Below, piece after piece: positions 26,745 through 36,061 of a stretch of 64,000 nucleotides of DNA. Positions within the stretch are counted from its first letter, which is position 1, and the number at the start of each line of letters is the position of its first letter. The stretch is from Flagellimonas zhangzhouensis (GTDB lineage Bacteria; Bacteroidota; Bacteroidia; Flavobacteriales; Flavobacteriaceae), in NCBI RefSeq assembly GCF_900102925.1, contig NZ_FNKI01000002.1:744001-808000 (forward strand). The letters run 5' to 3'. A model generated the notes under the pieces. It was not told the origin of the DNA, did no database searches, and worked only from the letters and a program-made list of their open reading frames with translations. Both the position numbers and the translations under genes were made by a program.

Positions 26745-28514
26745 TTAATACCCGTAGATATCGTTGTAAAGCGACAAGTATTTCTCTTTTACAATTTTAC
26801 GTTTTAGTTTCATGGTCGGGGTCAAGTGTCCGTCATCCACGCTCCAAATATCTGGAGTTAGCCTGAATTGTTTTACTTTTTCCCAGCGAGCAAATTCTTC
26901 ATTGGCCATATCCACTTCTTCTTGGAAACGGGCATTAACTTTTTCATTTTGAACCAGATCCTCATTGTCACCCAAGGTGATATCATGTCGTTTAGCCCAT
27001 TCCCTAACAAATTCAAAATTGGGCTGGATCAACGCTGCAGGCATTTTTTCACCTTCACCGATGACCATGATCTGTTCTATAAATCGAGATTGTTTAAATC
27101 TATTTTCCAACAACTGGGGTGCCACATATTTACCTCCTGAAGTTTTGAACATCTCTTTTTTACGGTCAGTGATTCGAAGGAATCCTTCGGCATCTACTTC
27201 TCCAATATCCCCGGTGTGGAAATAATCACCTGTCATAACTTCGGAAGTCTTTTCAGGGTCTTTATAGTAGCCCAACATCACATTAGGGCCTTTGCATAAA
27301 ATTTCTCCGTCTTCGGCTATTTTAACTTCAACACCGTCGATAATTTTACCAACTGTGCCTATTTTCCAACCACGATTACGTTGATCGTTTACGGCAATTA
27401 CTGGGGAGGTTTCGGTAAGCCCGTAACCTTCCATCACAGGCATTTCGGCAGCACCAAATACTCTTGCCAATCTTGGTTGAAGAGCAGCACTACCAGAAAC
27501 CATTACAGAAAGTTTTCCGCCCAAACCTTCTTTCCATTTACTAAAAATTAGTTTGCGAGCGATGGCCAGTTTTTGTTTGTACATCCAACCATTGGCATTG
27601 TAGGGTTCAAATTGTAACCCCACATCTACGGCCCAAAAGAATAGTTTTTTCTTGATTCCTGTTAAAGCGGCTCCTTTGGCAATGATAGCGTCGTACACTT
27701 TTTCCAACAAACGGGGCACAACCGTCATTACTTCTGGGTGCACCTCTTTTATGTTATCACTGATCTTATCCAGTCCTTCCGCAAAATGAATTTCGATACT
27801 GCAATATTGATAGAGGTACAATAGCATACGTTCGAAAATATGGCAAACGGGCAGGAAGCTTAAAGCAACTCCTCCGCTTTCAAAAGGCACTCTTTTTTCA
27901 CTGGAAACTACATTGGATACGATGTTGTTATGGGACAACATTACACCTTTAGGTCTTCCTGTGGTACCCGAAGTATAAATCAAAGTTGCTAAATCTTCTG
28001 GCTTAACTGCAGCTTTTAATTTTTCAACTTCCTCTTGATTTGAAGTGTCTTCACCCAAATCCAAAACCTCTTTCCAGTTTTTGCAATTATCCAATTCATC
28101 AAAAGAATAGACCTCATGCAAATTTTTAAGTTTGGAACTGATGGCCAATACTTTCTCCAATACTTCAGCACAAGAAACAAAACAGAATTTGGCTTCAGAG
28201 TGATTCAAAATATACTCGTAATCCTCCTCTGAAATGGTCGGGTAGATAGGAACATTCTGTGCTCCGATTTGAAGAATTCCGATATCCATGATGCTCCATT
28301 CCGTGCGATTGGTCATGGAAATCACGGCAACCTTATCGTTGGGTTTTACGCCCAAACGTAATAGGGCTCTACTTACCGCATTGGCTTTATCTACGTATTC
28401 TTGAGTGGAGGTTGCAATCCATTTGCCATTGCTTTTGGTGACCAATGACTTTTCGAGGGGATGATTTGTAAGCTGGTAATAGGGAAAATCAAATAACCGT
28501 GAAACAGTTTGCAT
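26745..28514 (-). CDS. fadD: Long-chain fatty acid-CoA ligase (AMP-binding)
   Basis: 589 aa from ATG 28514 (MQTVSRLFDFPYYQ); the longer TTG reading to 28541 is unlikely. ANL superfamily adenylating enzyme: P-loop LIYTSGTTGRPKGVMLSH at about 180-197, GYGLTETSPVIAVN, GEILCKGPNVMLGYYKDPE, and hinge TGDIGEVDAEGFLRITDRKK followed by the catalytic-lysine segment. It resembles the FAA1/long-chain acyl-CoA synthetase branch. It activates fatty acids for the beta-oxidation operon next door. It is on the same strand as marR-fadNAE but separated from marR by a 0.45-kb repeat-bearing spacer, so it is probably a separate transcription unit. Confidence 0.93.
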   Translation of the reverse strand: MQTVSRLFDFPYYQLTNHPLEKSLVTKSNGKWIATSTQEYVDKANAVSRALLRLGVKPNDKVAVISMTNRTEWSIMDIGILQIGAQNVPIYPTISEEDYEYILNHSEAKFCFVSCAEVLEKVLAISSKLKNLHEVYSFDELDNCKNWKEVLDLGEDTSNQEEVEKLKAAVKPEDLATLIYTSGTTGRPKGVMLSHNNIVSNVVSSEKRVPFESGGVALSFLPVCHIFERMLLYLYQYCSIEIHFAEGLDKISDNIKEVHPEVMTVVPRLLEKVYDAIIAKGAALTGIKKKLFFWAVDVGLQFEPYNANGWMYKQKLAIARKLIFSKWKEGLGGKLSVMVSGSAALQPRLARVFGAAEMPVMEGYGLTETSPVIAVNDQRNRGWKIGTVGKIIDGVEVKIAEDGEILCKGPNVMLGYYKDPEKTSEVMTGDYFHTGDIGEVDAEGFLRITDRKKEMFKTSGGKYVAPQLLENRFKQSRFIEQIMVIGEGEKMPAALIQPNFEFVREWAKRHDITLGDNEDLVQNEKVNARFQEEVDMANEEFARWEKVKQFRLTPDIWSVDDGHLTPTMKLKRKIVKEKYLSLYNDIYGY

Positions 28515-28610
28515 AGTAAGTTTTATGTTAAGCGGTTGCAAATTAGCAAAACAGACCTTAACTAAGAAACTGATTTAACAATTAACTTGTATAATTATTG
28601 CAAAATTCCC

Positions 28611-28643
28611 AATAAATCCTCGCTTACCCCAGACGGATTTATT
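28611..28643 (-). terminator. Possible hairpin at the purL stop
   Basis: AATAAATCC and GGATTTATT form a 9-bp stem across a 15-base loop, overlapping the purL stop codon. No long T-run follows on the minus strand, so termination is uncertain. Confidence 0.35.
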
Positions 28644-31600
28644 AATCTTCCAAGTTTTCCAACCAAAGTCTTGCATTCACAAATGCCTGTAACCAAGGGG
28701 ATACCACATCGTTTCTATCCTTTGGATAGTGCGCCCAGTTCCAAGGGAAGGTGGAACGCTCAATGTGAGGCATGGTCACTAAGTGACGACCTGTTTTGTC
28801 GCAAAGCATGGCAGTATTGTAATCACTTCCGTTTGGATTGGCAGGATACCCCTCATAACCATATTTGGCCACAATGTTGTATTGGTCCTCGGCATGTGGT
28901 AAGCTGAATTTACCTTCGCCATGACTGATCCAAACTCCTAAAGTTGTTCCCGCTAAGTTGGAAAGCATTACAGAGTTGTTTTCTTGAACCTTAACAGAAG
29001 TGAAATTACTTTCGTGCTTGTGTGAATCATTGTAGGTCATTCTACCATGAGTGCCATGTTCTGGGTTGATCAAATCCAATTCCATGAACAACTGGCAACC
29101 GTTACAGATTCCAACAGATAGCGTATCAGGTCTTGCAAAGAAATCTTTCAGAGCCTTGTTCGCTTTTTCGTTGTATTTGAAAGCTCCGGCCCAACCTTTG
29201 GCACTGCCCAACACATCGGAATTGGAGAATCCACCCACTGCACCAATAAATTGAATGTCTTCCAAGGTTTCCCTACCTGTGATCAGGTCTGTCATGTGTA
29301 CATCTTTCACATCAAAACCAGCCAAATACATGGCATTGGCCATTTCACGTTCGGAATTACTTCCTTTTTCACGCAGAATGGCTGCTTTTGGTCGGTGGCT
29401 GAGCGAAGTCGAAGTCATCGGAAGTTTCCCATCAAAATTTTCTGGGAAACTATATTCTAATGGCTGTTCCTTGTAGTTTTCATAACGGTCTTTGGCCAAA
29501 CCGTTCGCGGTTTGCTTGCTGTCCAACAAATAAGATGTTTTAAACCAAGTGTCACGTAATGAAGCAATGTTCAATCCGATTTCGATACCATTGTTTTTGA
29601 TTTCCAAAGTACTTTCGGAAGTTGGCTTACCGATTTTGGCAAATTCAACTCCAGATGCTTCCAGTACTTTTTCCACTGATGCGTCTTTGGCTTGGAACAC
29701 CAAGCCTATGTTTTCGGAAAACAATAGTTTGATGGTATCTTGTTCGCCAAGAATTGATAAATCCAATTGGGCGCCCAAATCGTTATCTGCAAAGCAGAGT
29801 TCCAAAAGAGTAGTGATCAAACCACCAGATGCCACATCGTGACCAGCCAAAATTTGACCGTTCTTGATTAAATTCTGTAGGGTGTTGAAGGCCGTTTTAA
29901 AATAACCAGCTTCCAAAACGGATGGAGCTTCATCTCCGATTCCATTCAAAATTTGGGCAAAAGAAGAGCCGCCTAACTTGTGGCTATCTTTAGATAGATT
30001 GATGTAATAAATGTCACCACCATCTTTCTGCAAAACAGGCTCCACCACTTGGTTGATGTTATCACAATTTGCAGCAGCGGATATGATTACTGTTCCAGGA
30101 GACAATACTTCAGCATCTTTATATTTTTGTTTCATGGAAAGAGAATCCTTTCCTGTGGGCACGTTAATGCCCAATTCAATCACAAAATCAGATAAGGATT
30201 CCACTGCGGAATACAAACGGGCATCTTCACCTTCATTTCTACATGGCCACATCCAGTTGGCAGAAAGGGAAACGGATTTCAAACCATCTTTCAATGGCGC
30301 CCAAACAATATTCGTCAAGGATTCAGCAACGCTGTTTCTACTACCCGCAACAGGGTCTATCAATGCGGAAACAGGGGAGTGGCCAATGCTGGTGGCAATC
30401 CCTTCTTTTCCTTTGAAATCCAATGCCATTACACCGCAATTGTTCAAAGGTAATTGCAAGGGACCAGCGCATTGTTGCTTTGCCACACGTCCACCCACAC
30501 AACGGTCCACCTTGTTGGTCAACCAATCCTTGCTCGCAACAGCCTCCAATTGCAATACTTGCTCTAAATAATCGTGGAAATTTTCCAACGAATAGGACAG
30601 GGCAGGATATTTCTGCTGTGCCGTTTTATCATCCATGATGGTTTTTGGGGAGCTTCCGAACATATCGGAAAGTTCCAAGTTCATTGGGGTTTCTCCTGTT
30701 TCCTTGGAAGTGAATTTAAAGGTATGGTCGCCTGTAACTTCACCCACATTGTACATTGGAGCACGTTCACGAGCAGAAACTCTATCCAACAACTCTAAAT
30801 CCTTTTCCCCGATTACCAATCCTATTCGTTCTTGGGATTCGTTCCCGATCAGCTCTTTTTTGGAGAGTGTAGGATCTCCAACAGGCAATTTATCGGTATC
30901 AATGGTACCTCCAGTTTCCTCCACCAATTCAGACAAACAGTTTAGGTGTCCACCTGCACCGTGATCGTGAATGGATACTATCGGGTTATCATGACTTTCA
31001 AACAGTCCGCGAACGGCATTTGAAGCTCTTTTTTGCATTTCAGGGTTGGAACGTTGTACCGCATTCAACTCAATAGCGGAACTAAATTCACCAGTATCTG
31101 CACTAGAAACGGCGGCTCCACCCATTCCGATTCGGTAGTTGTCACCACCAAGAACCACAATTCTGTCTCCTTTTTTAGGAGTATCTTTTAAGGCTTGGTC
31201 GGTTTTTCCGTAACCGATACCTCCAGCCATCATAATTACTTTATCGAAGCCCAACTTTCTCGCTTCTTCTTCGTGTTCAAAGGTTAGAACAGAACCAGCA
31301 ATCAAGGGTTGTCCAAATTTATTTCCGAAATCGGATGCTCCATTGGATGCTTTGATCAAAATATCCATAGGAGTCTGGTACAACCAATCTCTTTCTTTCA
31401 TTCCTTTTTCCCACGGACGATTTTCTTCCAAACGGGAGTAGGAGGTCATATAAACAGCAGTTCCAGCCAAAGGCAAAGAACCTTTTCCACCAGCCAAACG
31501 GTCACGAATCTCACCTCCAGAACCTGTTGCAGCCCCATTAAAAGGCTCCACGGTTGTTGGGAAGTTGTGGGTTTCCGCTTTTAGTGAAAGCACGGAATCA

Positions 31601-32313
31601 AATTCTTTTTCTTCGTAAAAATCAGGTTTGTCGGCCGATTTTGGCGCAAACTGAACTGCTTTTGGCCCTTTTATAAAGGCTACGTTGTCTTTGTATGCTG
31701 AAACAATATCGTTTGGATGGGCTTCTGATGTCTTTTTAATCAATTTGAATAGGGAAGAGGGTTTCTCTTCTCCATCGATCACAAAAGTTCCGTTGAAAAT
31801 TTTGTGTCTACAGTGTTCGGAATTCACCTGACTGAACCCAAACACTTCGGAATCTGTTAACTTTCGGCCCAATTTTTTGGCCAAACTTTCCAAGTATTCC
31901 ACTTCATCTTCGCTTAATGCCAATCCCTCTTTTTCGTTGTACGCGGAAATATCATCAATCTCTTGAATGGCTTCAGGAACAATATTGATAGTGAAAATAT
32001 CCTGACCCAAAGAGGAATATTTCTGTGACAACATCGGGTCAAAATCAGTAAAATCCTCTGAAACCCCATGGAATTCCTCAATTCGGATAATTCCTGTGAT
32101 GCCCATATTTTGGGTAATCTCGGTGGCGTTGGTACTCCAAGGAGTGACCATTGCGGCACGTGGCCCAACAAAAAAGGCGTCGAGTGACGCCGCTTCAATC
32201 TTAGGCTGGTTGCCAAACAACCAAGTCAGTTTGTTACTATCTTCCTGTGCGATTTCCTGAGTGGTTTGGACGGCAAAAACCTTAGTAGCCTTGTCCCCAA
32301 AAAAATGGATCAT
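28642..32313 (-). CDS. purL: Phosphoribosylformylglycinamidine synthase (single-chain PurL)
   Basis: 1223 aa, the large single-chain form (PurLQ-like). It makes FGAM from FGAR, glutamine and ATP in purine synthesis. Landmarks: FGFSQVNSEHCRHKIFNG, AETHNFPTTVEPFNGAATG, the second AIR-synthase-like half with HDVASGGLITTLLELC, and the C-terminal glutamine amidotransferase with nucleophile Cys1070 in GICNGCQLF and WISHGEGKFSLPH for the catalytic His. Full length and intact. It stands alone between fadD and the divergent M20 hydrolase. Confidence 0.97.
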   Translation of the reverse strand: MIHFFGDKATKVFAVQTTQEIAQEDSNKLTWLFGNQPKIEAASLDAFFVGPRAAMVTPWSTNATEITQNMGITGIIRIEEFHGVSEDFTDFDPMLSQKYSSLGQDIFTINIVPEAIQEIDDISAYNEKEGLALSEDEVEYLESLAKKLGRKLTDSEVFGFSQVNSEHCRHKIFNGTFVIDGEEKPSSLFKLIKKTSEAHPNDIVSAYKDNVAFIKGPKAVQFAPKSADKPDFYEEKEFDSVLSLKAETHNFPTTVEPFNGAATGSGGEIRDRLAGGKGSLPLAGTAVYMTSYSRLEENRPWEKGMKERDWLYQTPMDILIKASNGASDFGNKFGQPLIAGSVLTFEHEEEARKLGFDKVIMMAGGIGYGKTDQALKDTPKKGDRIVVLGGDNYRIGMGGAAVSSADTGEFSSAIELNAVQRSNPEMQKRASNAVRGLFESHDNPIVSIHDHGAGGHLNCLSELVEETGGTIDTDKLPVGDPTLSKKELIGNESQERIGLVIGEKDLELLDRVSARERAPMYNVGEVTGDHTFKFTSKETGETPMNLELSDMFGSSPKTIMDDKTAQQKYPALSYSLENFHDYLEQVLQLEAVASKDWLTNKVDRCVGGRVAKQQCAGPLQLPLNNCGVMALDFKGKEGIATSIGHSPVSALIDPVAGSRNSVAESLTNIVWAPLKDGLKSVSLSANWMWPCRNEGEDARLYSAVESLSDFVIELGINVPTGKDSLSMKQKYKDAEVLSPGTVIISAAANCDNINQVVEPVLQKDGGDIYYINLSKDSHKLGGSSFAQILNGIGDEAPSVLEAGYFKTAFNTLQNLIKNGQILAGHDVASGGLITTLLELCFADNDLGAQLDLSILGEQDTIKLLFSENIGLVFQAKDASVEKVLEASGVEFAKIGKPTSESTLEIKNNGIEIGLNIASLRDTWFKTSYLLDSKQTANGLAKDRYENYKEQPLEYSFPENFDGKLPMTSTSLSHRPKAAILREKGSNSEREMANAMYLAGFDVKDVHMTDLITGRETLEDIQFIGAVGGFSNSDVLGSAKGWAGAFKYNEKANKALKDFFARPDTLSVGICNGCQLFMELDLINPEHGTHGRMTYNDSHKHESNFTSVKVQENNSVMLSNLAGTTLGVWISHGEGKFSLPHAEDQYNIVAKYGYEGYPANPNGSDYNTAMLCDKTGRHLVTMPHIERSTFPWNWAHYPKDRNDVVSPWLQAFVNARLWLENLED

Positions 32314-32345
32314 ACAATCTTTGCGTTGAACGGTTTAAGAAAGTG

Positions 32346-32353
32346 CAAAAATA
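32346..32353 (-). promoter_or_regulatory. Candidate -7 box for purL
   Basis: Minus strand TATTTTTG, an exact TAnnTTTG match 32 bp before the purL ATG. No -33 box at standard spacing is evident, so support is moderate. Confidence 0.4.
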
Positions 32354-32550
32354 CGATTTTACTGTGTAATTCTTCCTACCCAAAAAGGGTTTTGTTAACC
32401 AAGTATTGTTGATAGTATGGATGGTTGGGAAAATAGCGCCATAAAATTTATTAATTCGCTAAAAGTGTATGTGCTCAATCATTTTTTGAGCCTCGTATTG
32501 AACATGTTTTGCTATCTTAGGAGAATTATAGCTAACTCAAAACCAACCTT

Positions 32551-34143
32551 ATGAAAACAACCAAAATCCTGTTATCTGGGATATTGCTTTTCGCTGGTGT
32601 TGCCACTGCAACTGCTCAGAAAAAGTACTCAAAAAGTCAAGTTAAAAAATTCAAGGCCGAAGTGGAAGCCATTGTGGAAGCCAACAAAAAGCAAACACAA
32701 GTAATGGTGGACAAAATCTTCAGCTTTGCTGAACTTGGATTTCAAGAAGAAGAGAGTTCCAAATACCTTACTGGAATTTTGGAAGAAAACGGATTCACCA
32801 TTGAACATTCCTTGGCCAATATTCCAACATCATGGATGGCTACTTGGAGCAATGGGGATGGCCCTGTAATCGCTTTGGGAAGTGATGTGGATTGTATTCC
32901 AAAAGCATCCCAGTATCCTGGTGTAGCTTATCACAAACCCATTGTGGAGGGTGCTCCTGGACATGGCGAGGGACACAATTCAGGAATTCCGTTGAATATT
33001 ACTTCTGCGCTTGCCGTAAAAGAGGTTATGGAAAAAGAAGGTATTGGAGGTACTTTGATTCTTTGGCCAGGTATTGCCGAGGAATTGGTAGCTGCCAAAG
33101 CTTGGTATGTTCGTGATGGTCTTTTTGATGATATCGACATGTGTATTTTTACCCACGTGGGAAGCAATTTGGGTGTATCCTATGGTCCAACCAGAGGAAC
33201 AGGATTGATTTCTGTTGAGTATATGTTCGAGGGGGAATCTGCCCACTCCGCAGGTGCACCTTGGAGAGGACGTAGTGCCTTGGATGCTGCAGAACTCATG
33301 GATGTGGGATGGAACTACAAAAGAGAGCACTTGGATCCTTTGAAAAGATCACATTCCATTTTTACAGACGCAGGTGATCAGCCAAACGTAGTGCCATCCA
33401 AAGCTGGAATCTGGTTCTATTTTAGAGATGTTACTTATGAAGGCATTATGGATATGTATGCCCAAGCCAACGATATTGCCAAAGGTGCTGCATTAATGAC
33501 CAAAACAACCATGTCTTCCCGTATTTTGGGAACTGCATGGCCAAGACATTACAACAAAGTGATTGCCGAAACCATGTATGAAAACATCAAGCAGGTTGGA
33601 TTGCCTACTTGGACCGAAGCTGACCAAGCATTGGCAAAAGCCGTTCAAACCGAAGTGAAATCCAAAAAAATCGAGGGACTTCCCACTGAATTGTCTGAAT
33701 TGGGTCTTCCTGTGACTGAACCAGTGAGTGGTGGATCTGATGATATTGGTGATATTTCATGGAAAGTACCTACGGTTACCATGCGTTTTCCATCCAATAT
33801 TCCTGGATTGCCAGGTCACCACTGGGCCAACGCGATTGCCATGGCAACTCCGATTGCACATAAAGGCGCGACCGCTGGAGCCAAGGCTGAGGCGATGACC
33901 ATAATGGATTTCTTGTTGCAACCTGATTTGTTGACAGGTGCTTGGGATTATTTTACCAACGTTCAGACCAAAGAGACCAAGTATGAGCCAATGATCTCTG
34001 CTGATGATATGCCTCCTGTGTATTTAAACAAGGATAAGCAAGATATGTTTAGACCTGCTTTGGAGAAATTCTACTATGATGAAACCAAATATGATACCTA
34101 TTTGGAGCAGTTGGGAGTGGAGTATCCTACCGTAAAACAATAA
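32551..34143 (+). CDS. Secreted M20 family amidohydrolase (AbgB-like)
   Basis: 530 aa with a signal peptide (MKTTKILLSGILLFAGVATATAQ). M20-type zinc hydrolase: GSDVDCIP, GHGEGHNSGIPLNIT, the EE pair in GIAEELVAAK, a dimerisation domain with EGESAHSAGAPWRGRSALDA, and a late GGSDDIGDISWKVPTVT. Closest in layout to the aminobenzoyl-glutamate utilisation B / hippurate hydrolase branch, though secreted. It probably removes an acyl or aroyl group from an amino acid. Monocistronic; the long hairpin at 34151-34214 follows. Confidence 0.88.
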   Translation: MKTTKILLSGILLFAGVATATAQKKYSKSQVKKFKAEVEAIVEANKKQTQVMVDKIFSFAELGFQEEESSKYLTGILEENGFTIEHSLANIPTSWMATWSNGDGPVIALGSDVDCIPKASQYPGVAYHKPIVEGAPGHGEGHNSGIPLNITSALAVKEVMEKEGIGGTLILWPGIAEELVAAKAWYVRDGLFDDIDMCIFTHVGSNLGVSYGPTRGTGLISVEYMFEGESAHSAGAPWRGRSALDAAELMDVGWNYKREHLDPLKRSHSIFTDAGDQPNVVPSKAGIWFYFRDVTYEGIMDMYAQANDIAKGAALMTKTTMSSRILGTAWPRHYNKVIAETMYENIKQVGLPTWTEADQALAKAVQTEVKSKKIEGLPTELSELGLPVTEPVSGGSDDIGDISWKVPTVTMRFPSNIPGLPGHHWANAIAMATPIAHKGATAGAKAEAMTIMDFLLQPDLLTGAWDYFTNVQTKETKYEPMISADDMPPVYLNKDKQDMFRPALEKFYYDETKYDTYLEQLGVEYPTVKQ

Positions 34144-34150
34144 TTTAATC

Positions 34151-34214
34151 AACTGTCACATCGAGCGAAGTCGAGATGTCAATAGCGTTCTCGACTCCGC
34201 TCGAACTGACAGTT
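34151..34214. repeat. 64-bp near-perfect hairpin repeat
   Basis: Outer arms AACTGTCA / TGACAGTT, middle arms TCGAGCG / CGCTCGA and inner arms TCGAGA / TCTCGA, separated by symmetrical 2-base and 3-base mismatches around a 12-base loop. It follows the M20 gene by 7 bp, so it may also end its transcript, but there is no T-run. A shorter relative (ACATCTCGA with TCGATGT) is at about 34580-34601. Confidence 0.75.
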
Positions 34215-34231
34215 CTATTTATTTCTTCATT

Positions 34232-34760
34232 TAGATTCTTCAGTCGTTTCACTCTTTCAGAATGACAAAAGTGGATGAAGTTTGATGCAATTCCTGCGAA
34301 AGCAGGAATCTAAATCAATGGTTTACATGTTTTAAAATTAATTAGGTGGATTCAGTATCGAGTACGGAATGACAGTTGGTTTGTCATTCTGAGCTGGTGC
34401 CTGAGCGTAGTCGAAGGCAAGCGAAGAATCTCAAAAATCCAGTAATCTAAAGTTTGACTCCAATTGCACGAATATTAAAGTATATGATAAATTTTGCTAG
34501 GTAGAGCAACTCTAAAAATCCAAGAATCTAACAATCTACTAATCCGTTGTTTGACTCTGATTCCAAGAATTAATAGACATCTCGACTGCGCTCGATGTGA
34601 CAATACTATATTTCTATTTGATTAGATTCTTCAGTCGTTTTACTCTTTCAGAATGACAGCATGATACTTCGACTACGCTCAGCATCCATTAGAATAAAAC
34701 CTGTTTATTCCCCACTCGAACAATTCAAAATTGTCATTCTGAGTGAAGCGAAGAATCTTA
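34232..34760. repeat. Array of dispersed intergenic repeat words
   Basis: No gene seen. Plus-oriented GTCATTCTGAG words stand at 34383 and 34733, and reverse copies (AGATTCTTCAGTCGTTT followed by CTTTCAGAATGAC) at about 34232 and 34625. Also present are a small ATTCCTGCGAAAGCAGGAAT hairpin (about 34290), TTTGACTCCAATTGCACGAA (about 34453) and TACTTCGACTACGCTCAGCA (about 34664). The alternation of orientations can fold into long cruciform or RNA stem structures. Confidence 0.75.
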
Positions 34761-34786
34761 AAATCCAGTAATCCAAAAATCGAGGA

Positions 34787-36004
34787 TTAGGCTTTCTTCT
34801 TCATCAAGGCCATATAGAATCCGTCATAGCCAGTTTCGGAGGCAAAAACATTACGTTCTCGAACAAATTCGAAATCTTTTCCGTTTTCGGATTCCAAAAA
34901 CTTTTTTACTTGTTCTGAATTTTCTTGAGGCAAAATCGAGCAGGTGGCATAGACCATTTGTCCGCCTTTTTTTACCATTTTACTGTAGTTCTGAAGAATA
35001 TCCTGTTGAACACCCATAATGCGGTCCACAAATTCATGCTCCAATTTCCATTTGGAATCTGGATTTCTTTTGATCACACCCAATCCAGAACAAGGCGCAT
35101 CCAAAAGCAATCTATCGGCACTATTGTGCAGTTTTTTGATGACTTTATTGGAATCGATCACTCGTGTTTCCACATTGTGCACCCCATTTCGTCGGGCTCT
35201 TTTCTTGAGCTTTTTTAATTTACTTTCATAAATATCCAAGGCGATCAATTGCCCTTTGTTTTTCATTTGGGAGGCCAAGTGCAACGTTTTTCCTCCAGCA
35301 CCAGCACAGGCATCGATGACTCTTTGCCCTGGTTCTACTTCCAAAAATGGGGCTACCAATTGCGAAGAGGCGTCTTGCACTTCAAAAAGGCCATCCTTAA
35401 AGGTTTGGGTCACAAATACGTTTTGGCGCTCTTTGAGTTTTAACGCATCGGGGTAGTCCTTTAAAGGTTCGGTTTCAATGCCTTCTTTGGCTAAAAATGA
35501 TTTAAGCTGAGGTTTTGGAACTTTTAAGGTGTTGGTTCTTAAAATGACTTCTGCTTTTTTGTTTTGGGCAGCCATTTCTTTGGTCCATAACTCATTGCCC
35601 AATGCTTTTTCACCCAATTCGTCCATCCAATCGGGAATGGATTCACGGTATTTGCGAATTTTGGAAAGCTCATCGAACCTTCCCTTAATGCGTCGTTCTG
35701 GAGTACCTTCCAATTGTTTCCAATCGGGAATACGAACCCCGCTCAACACGCACCAAACCCCAAATAAGCGGAACAAATGTTCTCGGGAATAGGGTTCGTG
35801 CACTTCGGCAATTTCGGAATAGAGGCGTTTCCAACGGACAATATCGTAGGTGGTCTCGGCAATAAAACCGCGATCTCGGGATCCCCATCGTTTGTCGTAT
35901 TTCAAAACTTTTTCAATGACCTTATCGGCATATTCCCCTTCATTAAAAATCATGTGAAGGGCATCAATCACGGCAAATACCAAGTTTCTGTGTAAACGCA
36001 TCAT
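34787..36004 (-). CDS. RsmB/NOP2-type RNA cytosine-C5 methyltransferase
   Basis: 405 aa. The N-terminal region (about 1-140) is a NusB-like RNA-binding helical domain. The C-terminal Rossmann methyltransferase has SAM-binding DACAGAGGKTLHLASQ, ALDIYESKLKKLKKRARR, LLLDAPCSGLGVIKRNPD with Cys305, and MVYATCSILPQENSEQV with the catalytic Cys355. The two cysteines are the m5C methyltransferase signature. The target is likely a 16S rRNA cytosine, as for RsmB, but the exact site is not deducible. Start ATG 36004 or the adjacent ATG 36001. A TAnnTTTG box sits 15 bp upstream. Confidence 0.92.
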   Translation of the reverse strand: MMRLHRNLVFAVIDALHMIFNEGEYADKVIEKVLKYDKRWGSRDRGFIAETTYDIVRWKRLYSEIAEVHEPYSREHLFRLFGVWCVLSGVRIPDWKQLEGTPERRIKGRFDELSKIRKYRESIPDWMDELGEKALGNELWTKEMAAQNKKAEVILRTNTLKVPKPQLKSFLAKEGIETEPLKDYPDALKLKERQNVFVTQTFKDGLFEVQDASSQLVAPFLEVEPGQRVIDACAGAGGKTLHLASQMKNKGQLIALDIYESKLKKLKKRARRNGVHNVETRVIDSNKVIKKLHNSADRLLLDAPCSGLGVIKRNPDSKWKLEHEFVDRIMGVQQDILQNYSKMVKKGGQMVYATCSILPQENSEQVKKFLESENGKDFEFVRERNVFASETGYDGFYMALMKKKA

Positions 36005-36018
36005 ATTAAATAAGGTTG

Positions 36019-36026
36019 CAAAGGTA
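36019..36026 (-). promoter_or_regulatory. Candidate -7 box for the RsmB-like gene
   Basis: Minus strand TACCTTTG, an exact match to TAnnTTTG, very close to the ATG at 36004, implying a short leader. No clear -33 partner. Confidence 0.4.
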
Positions 36027-36061
36027 TGATTTCTCCTTACTTTTGGGGGAAAATAAATACA

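Noticed and set aside
30011-30571. Open frame of 186 codons antisense to purL
   Set aside because: Shadow of purL, whose motifs are intact on the minus strand.
36026-36061. Longer N-terminus for the YCF48-like protein
   Set aside because: It would place 12 residues ahead of a textbook lipoprotein signal peptide; ATG 36062 is better.
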